This document shows positions 1 through 6,898 of a stretch of 37,064 nt of DNA, piece after piece. How positions within the stretch are numbered: the stretch's first letter is position 1; each line of letters starts with the position of its first letter. A program made the position numbers and the translations under genes. This stretch comes from Jiangellaceae bacterium (GTDB lineage: Bacteria > Actinomycetota > Actinomycetes > Jiangellales > Jiangellaceae), in NCBI GenBank assembly GCA_014534205.1, contig JACVRX010000003.1, positions 1 to 37,064 on the forward strand, given 5' to 3'. The notes beneath the pieces were generated by a model. The model had not been told where the DNA came from and ran no database searches. It saw only the letters and a program-made list of their open reading frames with translations.

Positions 1-1199
1 ACCTCGACGTGGGGAGCCACCCGGAGTACGCCACTCCCGAGTGCGACGACGTGGTCGACCTCGTCACTCACGACAAGGCCGGCGAGCGGGTCCTCGAGGG
101 GCTGCTGCTCGACGCCGAGCAGCGGCTGCACGACGAGGGCATCGCGGGTGAGATCTACCTGTTCAAGAACAACACCGACTCCGCCGGGAACTCCTACGGG
201 TGCCACGAGAACTACCTGGTCGGTCGGCACGGCGAGTTCTCACGGCTGGCAGACGTGCTCATACCGTTCCTGGTGACCCGCCAGATCATCTGCGGCGCCG
301 GCAAGGTGCTGCAGACGCCGCGGGGTGCGGTTTACGCGGTGAGCCAGCGCGCCGAGCACATCTGGGAGGGCGTGTCCAGCGCCACGACGCGCAGCAGACC
401 GATCATCAACACCCGGGACGAGCCGCATGCCGACGCCGAGCGCTACCGGCGGCTGCACGTCATCGTCGGGGACTCGAACATGAACGAATCGACGACGCTG
501 CTCAAGATAGGCACGACTGACCTGGTGCTACGCATGGTGGAGACCGGTGCGCACCTTCGCGACCTCGGCCTGGAAAACCCGATCCGGGCCATCCGCGAGA
601 TCAGCCACGACGTCACTGGCCGGCGCAGGGTCCGGCTGGCCAACGGCCGCGAGGCGTCGGCGCTGGAGATCCAGGAGGAGTACTTCACCAAGGCACGCGA
701 CTTCGTCGACCGGCGCGACCTGGGCACCCCGATGGTGCAGCGGGTGCTCGAGCTGTGGGAGCGCACGCTCAAGGCGATCGACTCCGGCGACCTGGCCGTG
801 GTCGAGCGGGAGATCGACTGGGTGACGAAGTACCGGATGATCGAGCGCTACCGCGACCGACATCGCCTGTCGCTGACCCATCCGCGGATTGCCCAGCTGG
901 ATCTCGCCTACCACGACATCCACCGCGGTCGCGGCCTCTACTACCTGCTGGAGCGGCGTGCCGCGGTGACCCGGGTGTGCCGCGACCTCGACATCTTCGC
1001 CGCGAAGTCGATCCCGCCACAGACGACGCGGGCCCGGTTGCGCGGCGAGTTCATCAGGCGCGCGCAGGAGCGGCGCCGTGACTTCACCGTCGACTGGGTG
1101 CACCTCAAGCTCAACGACCAGGCGCAGCGGACGGTGCTGTGCAAGGACCCCTTCCGGGCAGCCGACGAGCGGGTCGAGAAGCTCATCGCGAGCATGTGA
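1..1199 (+). CDS. pafA: Pup--protein ligase PafA (5' truncated by window)
   Basis: PafA joins the C-terminal glutamate of the small protein Pup to lysines of target proteins, marking them for the bacterial proteasome. The reading frame is open from the first base, so the gene starts upstream; about 56 residues are missing compared with the 452-residue M. tuberculosis enzyme, including the N-terminal metal-binding glutamate. The first complete codons read [15 protein letters not shown], and the Asp there (bases 6-8) corresponds to catalytic Asp57 of the mycobacterial protein. Further hallmarks are [40 protein letters not shown] and the C-terminal [17 protein letters not shown]. The GTG at 9 is an internal valine, not the start. 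The paralogue Dop is excluded because the match to PafA continues to the last residues. pafB and pafC follow downstream. Confidence 0.97.
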   Translation, partial: LDVGSHPEYATPECDDVVDLVTHDKAGERVLEGLLLDAEQRLHDEGIAGEIYLFKNNTDSAGNSYGCHENYLVGRHGEFSRLADVLIPFLVTRQIICGAGKVLQTPRGAVYAVSQRAEHIWEGVSSATTRSRPIINTRDEPHADAERYRRLHVIVGDSNMNESTTLLKIGTTDLVLRMVETGAHLRDLGLENPIRAIREISHDVTGRRRVRLANGREASALEIQEEYFTKARDFVDRRDLGTPMVQRVLELWERTLKAIDSGDLAVVEREIDWVTKYRMIERYRDRHRLSLTHPRIAQLDLAYHDIHRGRGLYYLLERRAAVTRVCRDLDIFAAKSIPPQTTRARLRGEFIRRAQERRRDFTVDWVHLKLNDQAQRTVLCKDPFRAADERVEKLIASM

Positions 1200-1232
1200 C
1201 GCTGGCACCGGCCCGGCCGACCGACGCACAGC

Positions 1233-1310
1233 TTGATCAACCGGGATTCAGTGCTGCCAGACAACACGAACACACACGGTGATCACAACGTTGATCACAA
1301 CATTGATCAC
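1233..1310. repeat. Phased TGATCA repeats between convergent genes
   Basis: Three copies of TGATCA begin at 1280, 1292 and 1304, exactly 12 bases apart, within units TGATCACAACGT, TGATCACAACAT and TGATCACTCATG. A fourth palindrome, TTGATCAA, lies at 1233-1240. The stretch is AT-richer than its surroundings. It sits between the 3' ends of two convergent genes, so an upstream promoter role is unlikely. It could be a short tandem repeat or a protein-binding array; nothing in the sequence decides. Confidence 0.6.
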
Positions 1311-1323
1311 TCATGCCGCAGCC

Positions 1324-2418
1324 TCACCCGTACGCCGCCTCGCTGGCGCCACCGAGCAGAGCGGCCGCGTAGCGGCCGGCAGCCGCGGCGGCGAGGAAGT
1401 ACGCGAGGTCGGCGTGCAGACCGCGTCCCATCGTCGACAACGGCACGGGGGACGCCGACAGGGCGTCCAGCATGCCGTCGACGGCTACCGTGACGATCCG
1501 GTGCCGAACCAGCGTCTGGACCTGCGCGGCGACCCGGACGGCGAGCTCGCCGTCCAGTTCGGGCACGACGACATCGGCCGGCGCCAGGGCAACCCGGCCA
1601 TACGCCGTCAGGCTGTGGTGCGAGACACCGTAGTGGCGCTCCCTCCGGTCGGCCTGGCTGATCCGCAGCGACGCCACGCAGCGGCCGCCCAGGACGTATG
1701 TCGCGTTCACCGCCTCACCACAGGCCACCCCGGAGAAGCCCCAGCGGGTGCCGCTCCCCAGATTGCCCGGCCCCTGGGTGACCACTGCCACGTCGGCGTC
1801 CAGCACTCGCCGCGCGGCGAGCAGCCCGGTGTGCAGCGTCACCGCCTCGGCGTCGCCGCCATAGGCCTGACCCACGGTCACGACGGCTCGTAGCCAGCCG
1901 GCCGCGCGCAGCCCCGAGACGGTCCGGCTGTACCAGACGGGCAGTGCGCCGCCGTCGGTCATCACATAGGTCACCCGCGCATCGGGTCGACGTTCCCGTA
2001 CTCCGGCGATGATTGCCGGCAACGCAGAATGCAGGTCCGCGACGACGACGGGAAGGCCGGCGAGGTCGTCGGCGTCGCGCAGCTTCGCATGGGCGGGGGA
2101 GTCGGGCTCGTCGACGCCGAGCACCGTCGTCTGCAGCGGGGTGTACCGCGACTTGACCAGATGCCCTGGAGCAGGCGGCGGGTCGGCCGGCAGCCGGTCC
2201 GGCAGCGCGACGACCATTGCGTAGCCACCGGTGCCCAGGCCCAGAGTCAACGCCGTGGTGTTGAGCAACACCCGATCGCCGACCAGCGGCTGCCCGACCA
2301 CCTGGTCGTAGGCAAGCGCATTGACCTCGCCCTCGCCGTCCACAGCAACGACGAGCTCCACAACGCCGTTCCACGACGCGCCCACCGAACGCACCACGCC
2401 GGCCCGCCATCGAATCAT
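1324..2418 (-). CDS. DUF3866 family protein
   Basis: This 364-residue protein of unknown function matches the actinobacterial DUF3866 family in length and in recognisable stretches such as GYAMVVALPDRLP, KSRYTPLQTTVLGVDEPDS, YVMTDGGALPVWYSRTV, VVTQGPGNLGSGTRWGFSG and YGVSHHSLTAYGRVAL. It has no signal peptide or membrane segment and is probably cytoplasmic. No catalytic motif is assignable, although the glycine-rich TQGPGNLGSGT segment (about 235-245) looks like a ligand-binding loop. It converges with pafA and diverges from pafB across 51 bases. The ATG at 2418 follows a TAGCCT hexamer by 6 bases, which suggests a leaderless message. Its position between pafA and pafB hints at a link with the pupylation locus, but this is inference. 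Confidence 0.85.
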   Translation of the reverse strand: MIRWRAGVVRSVGASWNGVVELVVAVDGEGEVNALAYDQVVGQPLVGDRVLLNTTALTLGLGTGGYAMVVALPDRLPADPPPAPGHLVKSRYTPLQTTVLGVDEPDSPAHAKLRDADDLAGLPVVVADLHSALPAIIAGVRERRPDARVTYVMTDGGALPVWYSRTVSGLRAAGWLRAVVTVGQAYGGDAEAVTLHTGLLAARRVLDADVAVVTQGPGNLGSGTRWGFSGVACGEAVNATYVLGGRCVASLRISQADRRERHYGVSHHSLTAYGRVALAPADVVVPELDGELAVRVAAQVQTLVRHRIVTVAVDGMLDALSASPVPLSTMGRGLHADLAYFLAAAAAGRYAAALLGGASEAAYG

Positions 2419-2424
2419 TGGTCG

Positions 2425-2430
2425 AGGCTA
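2425..2430 (-). promoter_or_regulatory. -10 hexamer of a leaderless promoter for the DUF3866 gene
   Basis: On the minus strand TAGCCT is followed by 6 bases and then the ATG at 2418. This fits the TANNNT pattern with transcription starting at or next to the start codon. No convincing -35 element is visible, and there is no ribosome binding site. Confidence 0.5.
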
Positions 2431-2440
2431 GCCACCCCGC

Positions 2441-2465
2441 TAACCTCGCACCGTCGGGAAAGGAG
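2441..2465 (+). promoter_or_regulatory. -10 hexamer and ribosome binding site of pafB
   Basis: TAACCT at 2441-2446 could act as the -10 element, putting the transcript start near 2453. AAAGGAG at 2459-2465 is a strong Shine-Dalgarno sequence 4 bases before the GTG at 2470. It decides the start against the long upstream in-frame extension, which runs antisense through the DUF3866 gene. Confidence 0.5.
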
Positions 2466-2469
2466 ACCG

Positions 2470-3429
2470 GTGCCGACACAAGCCAAGAGCGAGCGGTTGA
2501 TGAACCTGGTCATTTGCCTGCTCGTGTCCCGCGGCTACGTGCCGAAGAGCAAGATCCGCCAGGTGGTCGGCGGGTACGGAGAGCAGTCCGGCGAGGCGTT
2601 CGAGCGGATGTTCGAGCGGGACAAGGAGGAGCTGCGCGAGCTCGGCATCCCCATCGAGACCAGCACGACCGGTGCCGGCGAGGACGACGAGCCCGGCTAC
2701 AGCATTCGGCGGCGGGAGTTCGAGCTGCCCGACATCAACCTGGAGCCGGACGAGGCAGCCGTCCTGGGGCTGGCGGCGCGGGTGTGGCAGCACGCCAGTC
2801 TGGCCGAAGCGACCAGCCGCGCCGTGCTCAAGCTCCGTGCGGCCGGCGTCGACACGGATGCCGCCGCGCTGGCCGCGGTCGAACCGCGGGTCGCCGCCGA
2901 GGAGCCGGCGTTCTGGCCGCTCTGGGAGGCCGTGCGGGACCGCCGGCCGGTGCACTTCGAGTACCGCAAGGCTCCCGGCGAACCACCGGCGCGCAGGCGC
3001 GTCCAACCGTGGAGCGTGCTGTCCTGGCACGGGCACTGGTACGTCATCGGGTTCGACACCGACCGCGGCGCGCCCCGGCTGTTCCGGCTGTCCCGGATCC
3101 TCGGGGATGTGCACCACGTCGACGGCACGTACTCCGTGCCGTCGGCGGCACAGATCCGGGACGCCGCGGGACTGCTGACGCCGGGGCCGCAGACCGGTCT
3201 GGCCCGGATCCGGGTCCGGGTCGGCAGCGGTTTCGGGCTGCGCCGGCGAGCCGCCGCGGTGCTCGCTGACGAGGATGGCTGGGACTTGATCACCGCGTCG
3301 TACGGCGACGCCGACGCGTTGGCCGACGAGCTCGCCGGATATGGCCCGGACGCCGTGGTCATGGAGCCGGAGGAGGTGCGCGCCCGGGTGGTGGAACGAC
3401 TTCGCGCGGTCGCCGGAACGTGGGCATGA
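2470..3429 (+). CDS. pafB: WYL-domain transcriptional regulator PafB
   Basis: PafB (319 residues here) forms a complex with PafC that activates DNA-damage genes in mycobacteria independently of LexA/RecA. An N-terminal winged helix-turn-helix region (about 1-85) carries SERLMNLVICLLVSRGYVPK and the FERMFERDKEELRELGIPI helix. A WYL domain follows, with WYV at 190-192 in HGHWYVIGFD and the downstream RLFRLSRI (203-210), which belong to the ligand-sensing pocket known in this family. The C-terminal part (about 230-319) is the WCX extension. The start is the GTG at 2470 because of the AAAGGAG just upstream. The stop overlaps the pafC start in an ATGA, so the two are translationally coupled, which fits a heteromeric partner. 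Confidence 0.93.
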   Translation: MPTQAKSERLMNLVICLLVSRGYVPKSKIRQVVGGYGEQSGEAFERMFERDKEELRELGIPIETSTTGAGEDDEPGYSIRRREFELPDINLEPDEAAVLGLAARVWQHASLAEATSRAVLKLRAAGVDTDAAALAAVEPRVAAEEPAFWPLWEAVRDRRPVHFEYRKAPGEPPARRRVQPWSVLSWHGHWYVIGFDTDRGAPRLFRLSRILGDVHHVDGTYSVPSAAQIRDAAGLLTPGPQTGLARIRVRVGSGFGLRRRAAAVLADEDGWDLITASYGDADALADELAGYGPDAVVMEPEEVRARVVERLRAVAGTWA

Positions 3430-4433
3430 CCAAACGCATCGGCGGCGCAGGGCAGCAGGTGTCCCGGCTGCTCTCGCTGCTGCCATACCTGCTCGCTCAC
3501 CCGAACAGCTCGGTGGCCGACGTGGCGGAGCTCTTCGGGGTGAGCGAGCGGCAGATCCTGCGCGACCTCAACGTGCTGTGGTTCTCCGGGCTGCCCGGGC
3601 TCGCGATGGGCGACTACATCGAGGTCGACATGGAGGCTGCCGAAGGCGAGGGCGTGATCAACGTCTGGAACGCCGACTACCTGGCCCGGCCACTGCGGCT
3701 CGGCACCGACGAGGCGCTCGCTCTACTTGTCGCCCTCCGCACGCTCGCCGACATGCCCGGTTCGCACGATCGGGCGGCGGTCGACCGGGTGATCGCCAAG
3801 CTGGAACAGGCCGCGGGCACCGCGGCGGAGCGGGCGGCCGCGGTCCGGATCGAGGTGGACGCGGACACCGTCGCAGACGTCGCGGGGACCGTGCGCCGTG
3901 CGCTCGACGAGAAGCGCCGTCTACATCTCACCTACTGGGTGCCAGGCCGAGACGAGACGACCGAGCGCGACGTCGATCCGATGCGGCTGGCGCTCGCCGA
4001 CGGCCGGCTGTATCTCGAGGCCTGGTGCCGGCGAGCCGAAGCCGTCCGGCTGTTCCGGCTGGACCGGGTAGCCGGCATCGAGGTGCTCGACCTGCCGGCG
4101 GAGGTTCCGCCGCAGGCACAGCCACGCGACCTCGCCACGGGCATCTTCCAGCCATCGCCGGACGACCGGCTGGTGACGCTGGAGCTGCAGCCGGGTGGGC
4201 GATGGGTAGCGGACTACTACCCATCGGAGACAGTCGAGGAGATCGGGGAAGGCCGGCTGCAGGTCAGGCTGCGGGCGGGCGACCCGCACTGGGTCCGACG
4301 GCTCGCGCTGCGGCTGGGCACCACCGGGCGAATCGTCGATCCGCCGGACCTCGCGGTCATGGCCGCGGAGTCGGCGCGGGCCGCGCTGGCGGCGTACTCA
4401 GCGGCCGAAGACCGGCCTACAGCGGCTCGCTAA
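3426..4433 (+). CDS. pafC: WYL-domain transcriptional regulator PafC
   Basis: This is the partner of PafB in the DNA-damage-responsive activator (335 residues). The N-terminal helix-turn-helix is seen in RLLSLLPYLLAHPNSSVADV and FGVSERQILRDLNVLWFSGL (about 14-56). The WYL-like domain spans roughly 140-225, with GRLYLEAWCRRAEAVRLFRL; here the namesake triad is degenerate (LYL). A WCX-type C-terminal region follows. ATG at 3426 is preferred over the GTG two codons earlier because it forms a 4-base ATGA overlap with the pafB stop. The gene ends just before a small membrane protein gene and the tat genes, a usual neighbourhood in actinomycetes. Confidence 0.92.
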   Translation: MTKRIGGAGQQVSRLLSLLPYLLAHPNSSVADVAELFGVSERQILRDLNVLWFSGLPGLAMGDYIEVDMEAAEGEGVINVWNADYLARPLRLGTDEALALLVALRTLADMPGSHDRAAVDRVIAKLEQAAGTAAERAAAVRIEVDADTVADVAGTVRRALDEKRRLHLTYWVPGRDETTERDVDPMRLALADGRLYLEAWCRRAEAVRLFRLDRVAGIEVLDLPAEVPPQAQPRDLATGIFQPSPDDRLVTLELQPGGRWVADYYPSETVEEIGEGRLQVRLRAGDPHWVRRLALRLGTTGRIVDPPDLAVMAAESARAALAAYSAAEDRPTAAR

Positions 4434-4438
4434 GGTCA

Positions 4439-4648
4439 ATGCTCGTGTCGACGCTGGCCGTGTGGCTGTTTGTCCTCGTCGCCGCCCTGCTGGTCGCTGC
4501 GCTGGTCGTCCTTGCATTGATCGTGCGCTCCGTGTACCGCCGCGGGCGCGCACTCGTGGTCGAGCTGAGCAGTCTGGCTGCCGACGTGGAGCGGACCGTG
4601 CGTGCGGAGGGAAACCCGTTCGCCGGCACGGAGCATCCGCGGCGCTGA
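4439..4648 (+). CDS. Small single-pass membrane protein
   Basis: This 69-residue protein starts at ATG 4439, five bases after the pafC stop, with a weak AAGG element overlapping that stop. Residues about 5-31 form one long hydrophobic helix ([20 protein letters not shown]), followed by a basic segment, RSVYRRGR, and a short polar tail that can form an amphipathic helix. The positive-inside rule puts the tail in the cytoplasm. Its function is unknown. Small proteins like this are common between pafC and tatA, and its close spacing suggests cotranscription with pafBC. It is not a Tat component as far as I can see, since it lacks the FG hinge of TatA/TatB. Confidence 0.75.
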   Translation: MLVSTLAVWLFVLVAALLVAALVVLALIVRSVYRRGRALVVELSSLAADVERTVRAEGNPFAGTEHPRR

Positions 4649-4658
4649 CCGCCCGGCG

Positions 4659-4692
4659 TACCATCGATACTGGTCAACTACTGATGGTGAGG
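4659..4692 (+). promoter_or_regulatory. Promoter -10 and ribosome binding site of tatA
   Basis: TACCAT at 4659-4664 is a plausible -10 element, giving a transcript start near 4671 and a leader of about 27 bases. GGTGAGG at 4686-4692 lies 5 bases before the ATG at 4698 and fixes the tatA start. Confidence 0.45.
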
Positions 4693-4697
4693 TCGCC

Positions 4698-4985
4698 ATG
4701 TTTGGCAGAGGCATTGGTCCACCTGAGATCATCCTGATCCTGCTGATCATCCTCTTGCTCTTCGGCGCCAAGAAGCTCCCCGACCTGGCCCGCGGAGTGG
4801 GCCGGTCGCTGCGCATCTTCAAGGCCGAGACGAAGGGCCTGAAGGACGACGACCACGCCACTGCGTCGCGCGACGCTGAGCCACCACGCGCCGTCGAGGC
4901 TGGGCGGGAAGATGTCGAGTCCTCGTCGACGGCGATCGACGCAACGGTGGTCGAACCTGCGGATACGCCTCGTCGGGACGCCTGA
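4698..4985 (+). CDS. tatA: Twin-arginine translocase subunit TatA
   Basis: TatA oligomerises to form the passage through which the Tat system moves folded proteins across the cytoplasmic membrane. The 95-residue protein has the family layout: a short N-terminus, [20 protein letters not shown], with one membrane helix (about 9-23), the FG hinge in [20 protein letters not shown], an amphipathic helix, then a polar acidic tail (about 50-95). Actinobacterial TatA proteins are of this length. The start is the ATG at 4698, placed by a good ribosome binding site; an in-frame upstream extension has none. tatC follows after 30 bases. No tatB is present in the window. Confidence 0.95.
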   Translation: MFGRGIGPPEIILILLIILLLFGAKKLPDLARGVGRSLRIFKAETKGLKDDDHATASRDAEPPRAVEAGREDVESSSTAIDATVVEPADTPRRDA

Positions 4986-5015
4986 CGGCTGGCCCGCACA
5001 CCGGCGGCTCGACTG

Positions 5016-5900
5016 ATGGCGACGCTCATCGGGCGCCGGAGGAGGGCCGCGCCGCCACCGCGTGACCCGGAAGGCCGGATGAGCCTGGCCGAGCACCTGC
5101 GGGAGCTGCGGTCCCGGCTGCTCAAGTCGATTCTGGCCGTCGTCGTCGGCGGCAGCGTGGGGATCATCTTCTACAACCAGATCCTGGATTGGTTCATCGG
5201 CCCGTTCCAGAACGCTGTGCGAAAGCTGCAAGCCGAGGGGCTCGACGCAACGATCAACTTCGAGGGCATCGCCGACCCCTTCACTATCCCGTTGCAGCTC
5301 GCCCTCCTCACCGGCATCGTCCTCGCGGCGCCGGTGTGGATCTACCAGGCCTGGGCGTTCGTCACGCCTGGCCTCTACCGCAACGAGCGGCGCTGGGCGG
5401 CGACCGCCGTGCTCACGGCTGCCCCGTTGTTCTTCGCCGGGGTGGTGCTCTGCTACTGGCTGATGCCGAAGGGCCTCACGATCATCCTGGGCTTCACTCC
5501 GGAGGACGTCACCAACATCGTCTCGTTCAGCCGGTACTTCGGCTTCGTCATGCGGCTGATGCTCGTGTTCGGCCTGGCGTTCCTGCTGCCAGTGTTCGTC
5601 GTACTCCTCAACGCGGTCGGCGTCCTGAGCCGGGAGACGTTGTCCAACGCGCGCCGCTGGGTCGTTGTGGGCATCTTCGTCTTCGCCGCCGTTGCCACTC
5701 CGACCGGCGACCCGATCACCATGGTCATGCTCGCCGGACCGATGTGGATCCTGTTCGAGGCGGCCGTGCTGATGTGCCGCTTCAACGACCGCCGGCGCGC
5801 CCGGGCGGAAGGCCAAGCCGTTCCGGACGACGAAACGTCGCCGCTGGAACTGCAGACCGATCCAGCCGACGACGTCCGGCTAGACCGCGATGCGACCTGA
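5016..5900 (+). CDS. tatC: Twin-arginine translocase subunit TatC
   Basis: TatC is the multi-spanning receptor that recognises twin-arginine signal peptides. The 294-residue protein has the conserved cytoplasmic N-terminal motif HLRELRSRLL (27-36), six predicted membrane helices between about 37 and 250, the FEGIADPFTIPLQLALLTGI segment before helix 2, and the family signature ATPTGDPITMVMLAGPMW near helices 5-6. The C-terminus is a charged cytoplasmic tail of about 45 residues. The ATG at 5016 gives a basic RRRR stretch before the HLREL motif; a start at the internal Met22 is possible. It follows tatA closely, so the two are probably one transcript. Confidence 0.95.
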   Translation: MATLIGRRRRAAPPPRDPEGRMSLAEHLRELRSRLLKSILAVVVGGSVGIIFYNQILDWFIGPFQNAVRKLQAEGLDATINFEGIADPFTIPLQLALLTGIVLAAPVWIYQAWAFVTPGLYRNERRWAATAVLTAAPLFFAGVVLCYWLMPKGLTIILGFTPEDVTNIVSFSRYFGFVMRLMLVFGLAFLLPVFVVLLNAVGVLSRETLSNARRWVVVGIFVFAAVATPTGDPITMVMLAGPMWILFEAAVLMCRFNDRRRARAEGQAVPDDETSPLELQTDPADDVRLDRDAT

Positions 5901-5910
5901 CCGACGCCGC

Positions 5911-5916
5911 TAACCT
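5911..5916 (+). promoter_or_regulatory. -10 hexamer of a leaderless promoter for the lipid-kinase-like gene
   Basis: TAACCT is followed by 6 bases and then the GTG at 5923, the geometry of a leaderless transcript. No Shine-Dalgarno sequence precedes this GTG, and no clear -35 box is visible. Confidence 0.5.
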
Positions 5917-5922
5917 GCGCGG

Positions 5923-6822
5923 GTGTCCCGGGAAGTCGCGCTGCTCGTCAACCCAACCGCTGCGCACGGTCGCGGCGCCCGGGTAGGCCGGGAGGTTGCT
6001 CACCGGTTGCGCGCCGCTCACCTGGCCGTGCGTGAGCTGGTCGGACGGGACGCCAGGGAAAGTCAGGACCTCGCCCAGGACGCTGTCGACAAGGGGATGG
6101 ACGCGCTGGTCGTCGTCGGCGGGGATGGCATGGTGCACCTCGCCCTGCAGGCGGTCGGCGGCACCGACGTACCGCTCGGCGTCGTGCCGGCGGGTAGCGG
6201 GAACGACTTCGCCCGGGCGCTCGGTATCCCGCTGCGGGACGTCGACGCGGCAGCAGCTGTCGTCATCAACAACCGGTCACGGCAGGTCGACCTGGGCCGG
6301 ACGGGTGACCAATGGTTCGGCGGCGTGGTCGCGGCCGGGTTCGACGCACGCGTCAACGACCGGGCAAACAGGATGACCTGGCCGCGCGGCCGGCTCCGCT
6401 ACGAGCTCGCCATGCTCGTGGAGCTCGGTGTCTTCCAGCCGATCCCCTACCGGCTGGAGCTGGACGGCGACACGTGGGAGACCAGCGGCATGCTGGTGAC
6501 CATCGGCAACATTCCGACCTACGGCGGCGGGATGAAGGTCACCCCGCACGCGCAGGTCGACGACGGCCTGCTGGACGTCATGGTCGTCAAGCCACTGTCC
6601 AAAGCACGGTTCCTGCAGCTGTTTCCGCGGGTCTACACCGGGTCGCACGTGAGGGTTCCGGTGGTCGAGGTACGCCGCGCCGTCAGTGTGCGCGTGGACG
6701 CGCCGGGCATCACCGCCTACGCCGACGGCGAGCGGCTCGGCCCGCTGCCGCAGACCTTCCAGGCAGTGCCCGGCGCTTTACGGGCACTGGCGCCCGCAAC
6801 TACCGGTGCTACGGCGAGTTAG
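5923..6822 (+). CDS. Diacylglycerol kinase family (lipid kinase) protein
   Basis: This is a 299-residue member of the DagK/YegS lipid kinase family, which phosphorylates lipid hydroxyls with ATP at the inner face of the membrane. The nucleotide-binding signature GGDGMVHLAL (66-75) and PAGSGNDFARALGIP (89-103) are intact. The N-terminal ALLVNPTAAHGRG is typical of the fold, and a beta-sandwich C-terminal domain follows with GGGMKVTPHAQVDDGLLDVM and ITAYADGERLGPLP. The substrate cannot be told from sequence; diacylglycerol or a related phosphatidyl lipid is the family expectation. The GTG at 5923 is chosen for the VSREVALLVNP beginning and the leaderless promoter. helY follows on the same strand. 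Confidence 0.92.
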   Translation: MSREVALLVNPTAAHGRGARVGREVAHRLRAAHLAVRELVGRDARESQDLAQDAVDKGMDALVVVGGDGMVHLALQAVGGTDVPLGVVPAGSGNDFARALGIPLRDVDAAAAVVINNRSRQVDLGRTGDQWFGGVVAAGFDARVNDRANRMTWPRGRLRYELAMLVELGVFQPIPYRLELDGDTWETSGMLVTIGNIPTYGGGMKVTPHAQVDDGLLDVMVVKPLSKARFLQLFPRVYTGSHVRVPVVEVRRAVSVRVDAPGITAYADGERLGPLPQTFQAVPGALRALAPATTGATAS

Positions 6823-6885
6823 CGCCGGGCGGCGTTCCGCACCGGCACAAGTCACGATCGGTCAGGGCGAAGTCGGCGGGCTGGG

Positions 6886-6891
6886 TAAGTT
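6886..6891 (+). promoter_or_regulatory. -10 hexamer of a leaderless promoter for helY
   Basis: TAAGTT is followed by 7 bases and then ATG 6899. No ribosome binding site lies before this start, which fits a leaderless message. It also supports 6899 over upstream in-frame starts lying inside the previous gene. Confidence 0.5.
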
Positions 6892-6898
6892 GGCGGAC

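Noticed and set aside
4674-5816. A 380-codon open frame on the minus strand opposite tatA and tatC
   Set aside because: It is made of His/Arg/Glu-rich sequence, the usual complement of hydrophobic membrane-protein codons, and has no recognisable domain.
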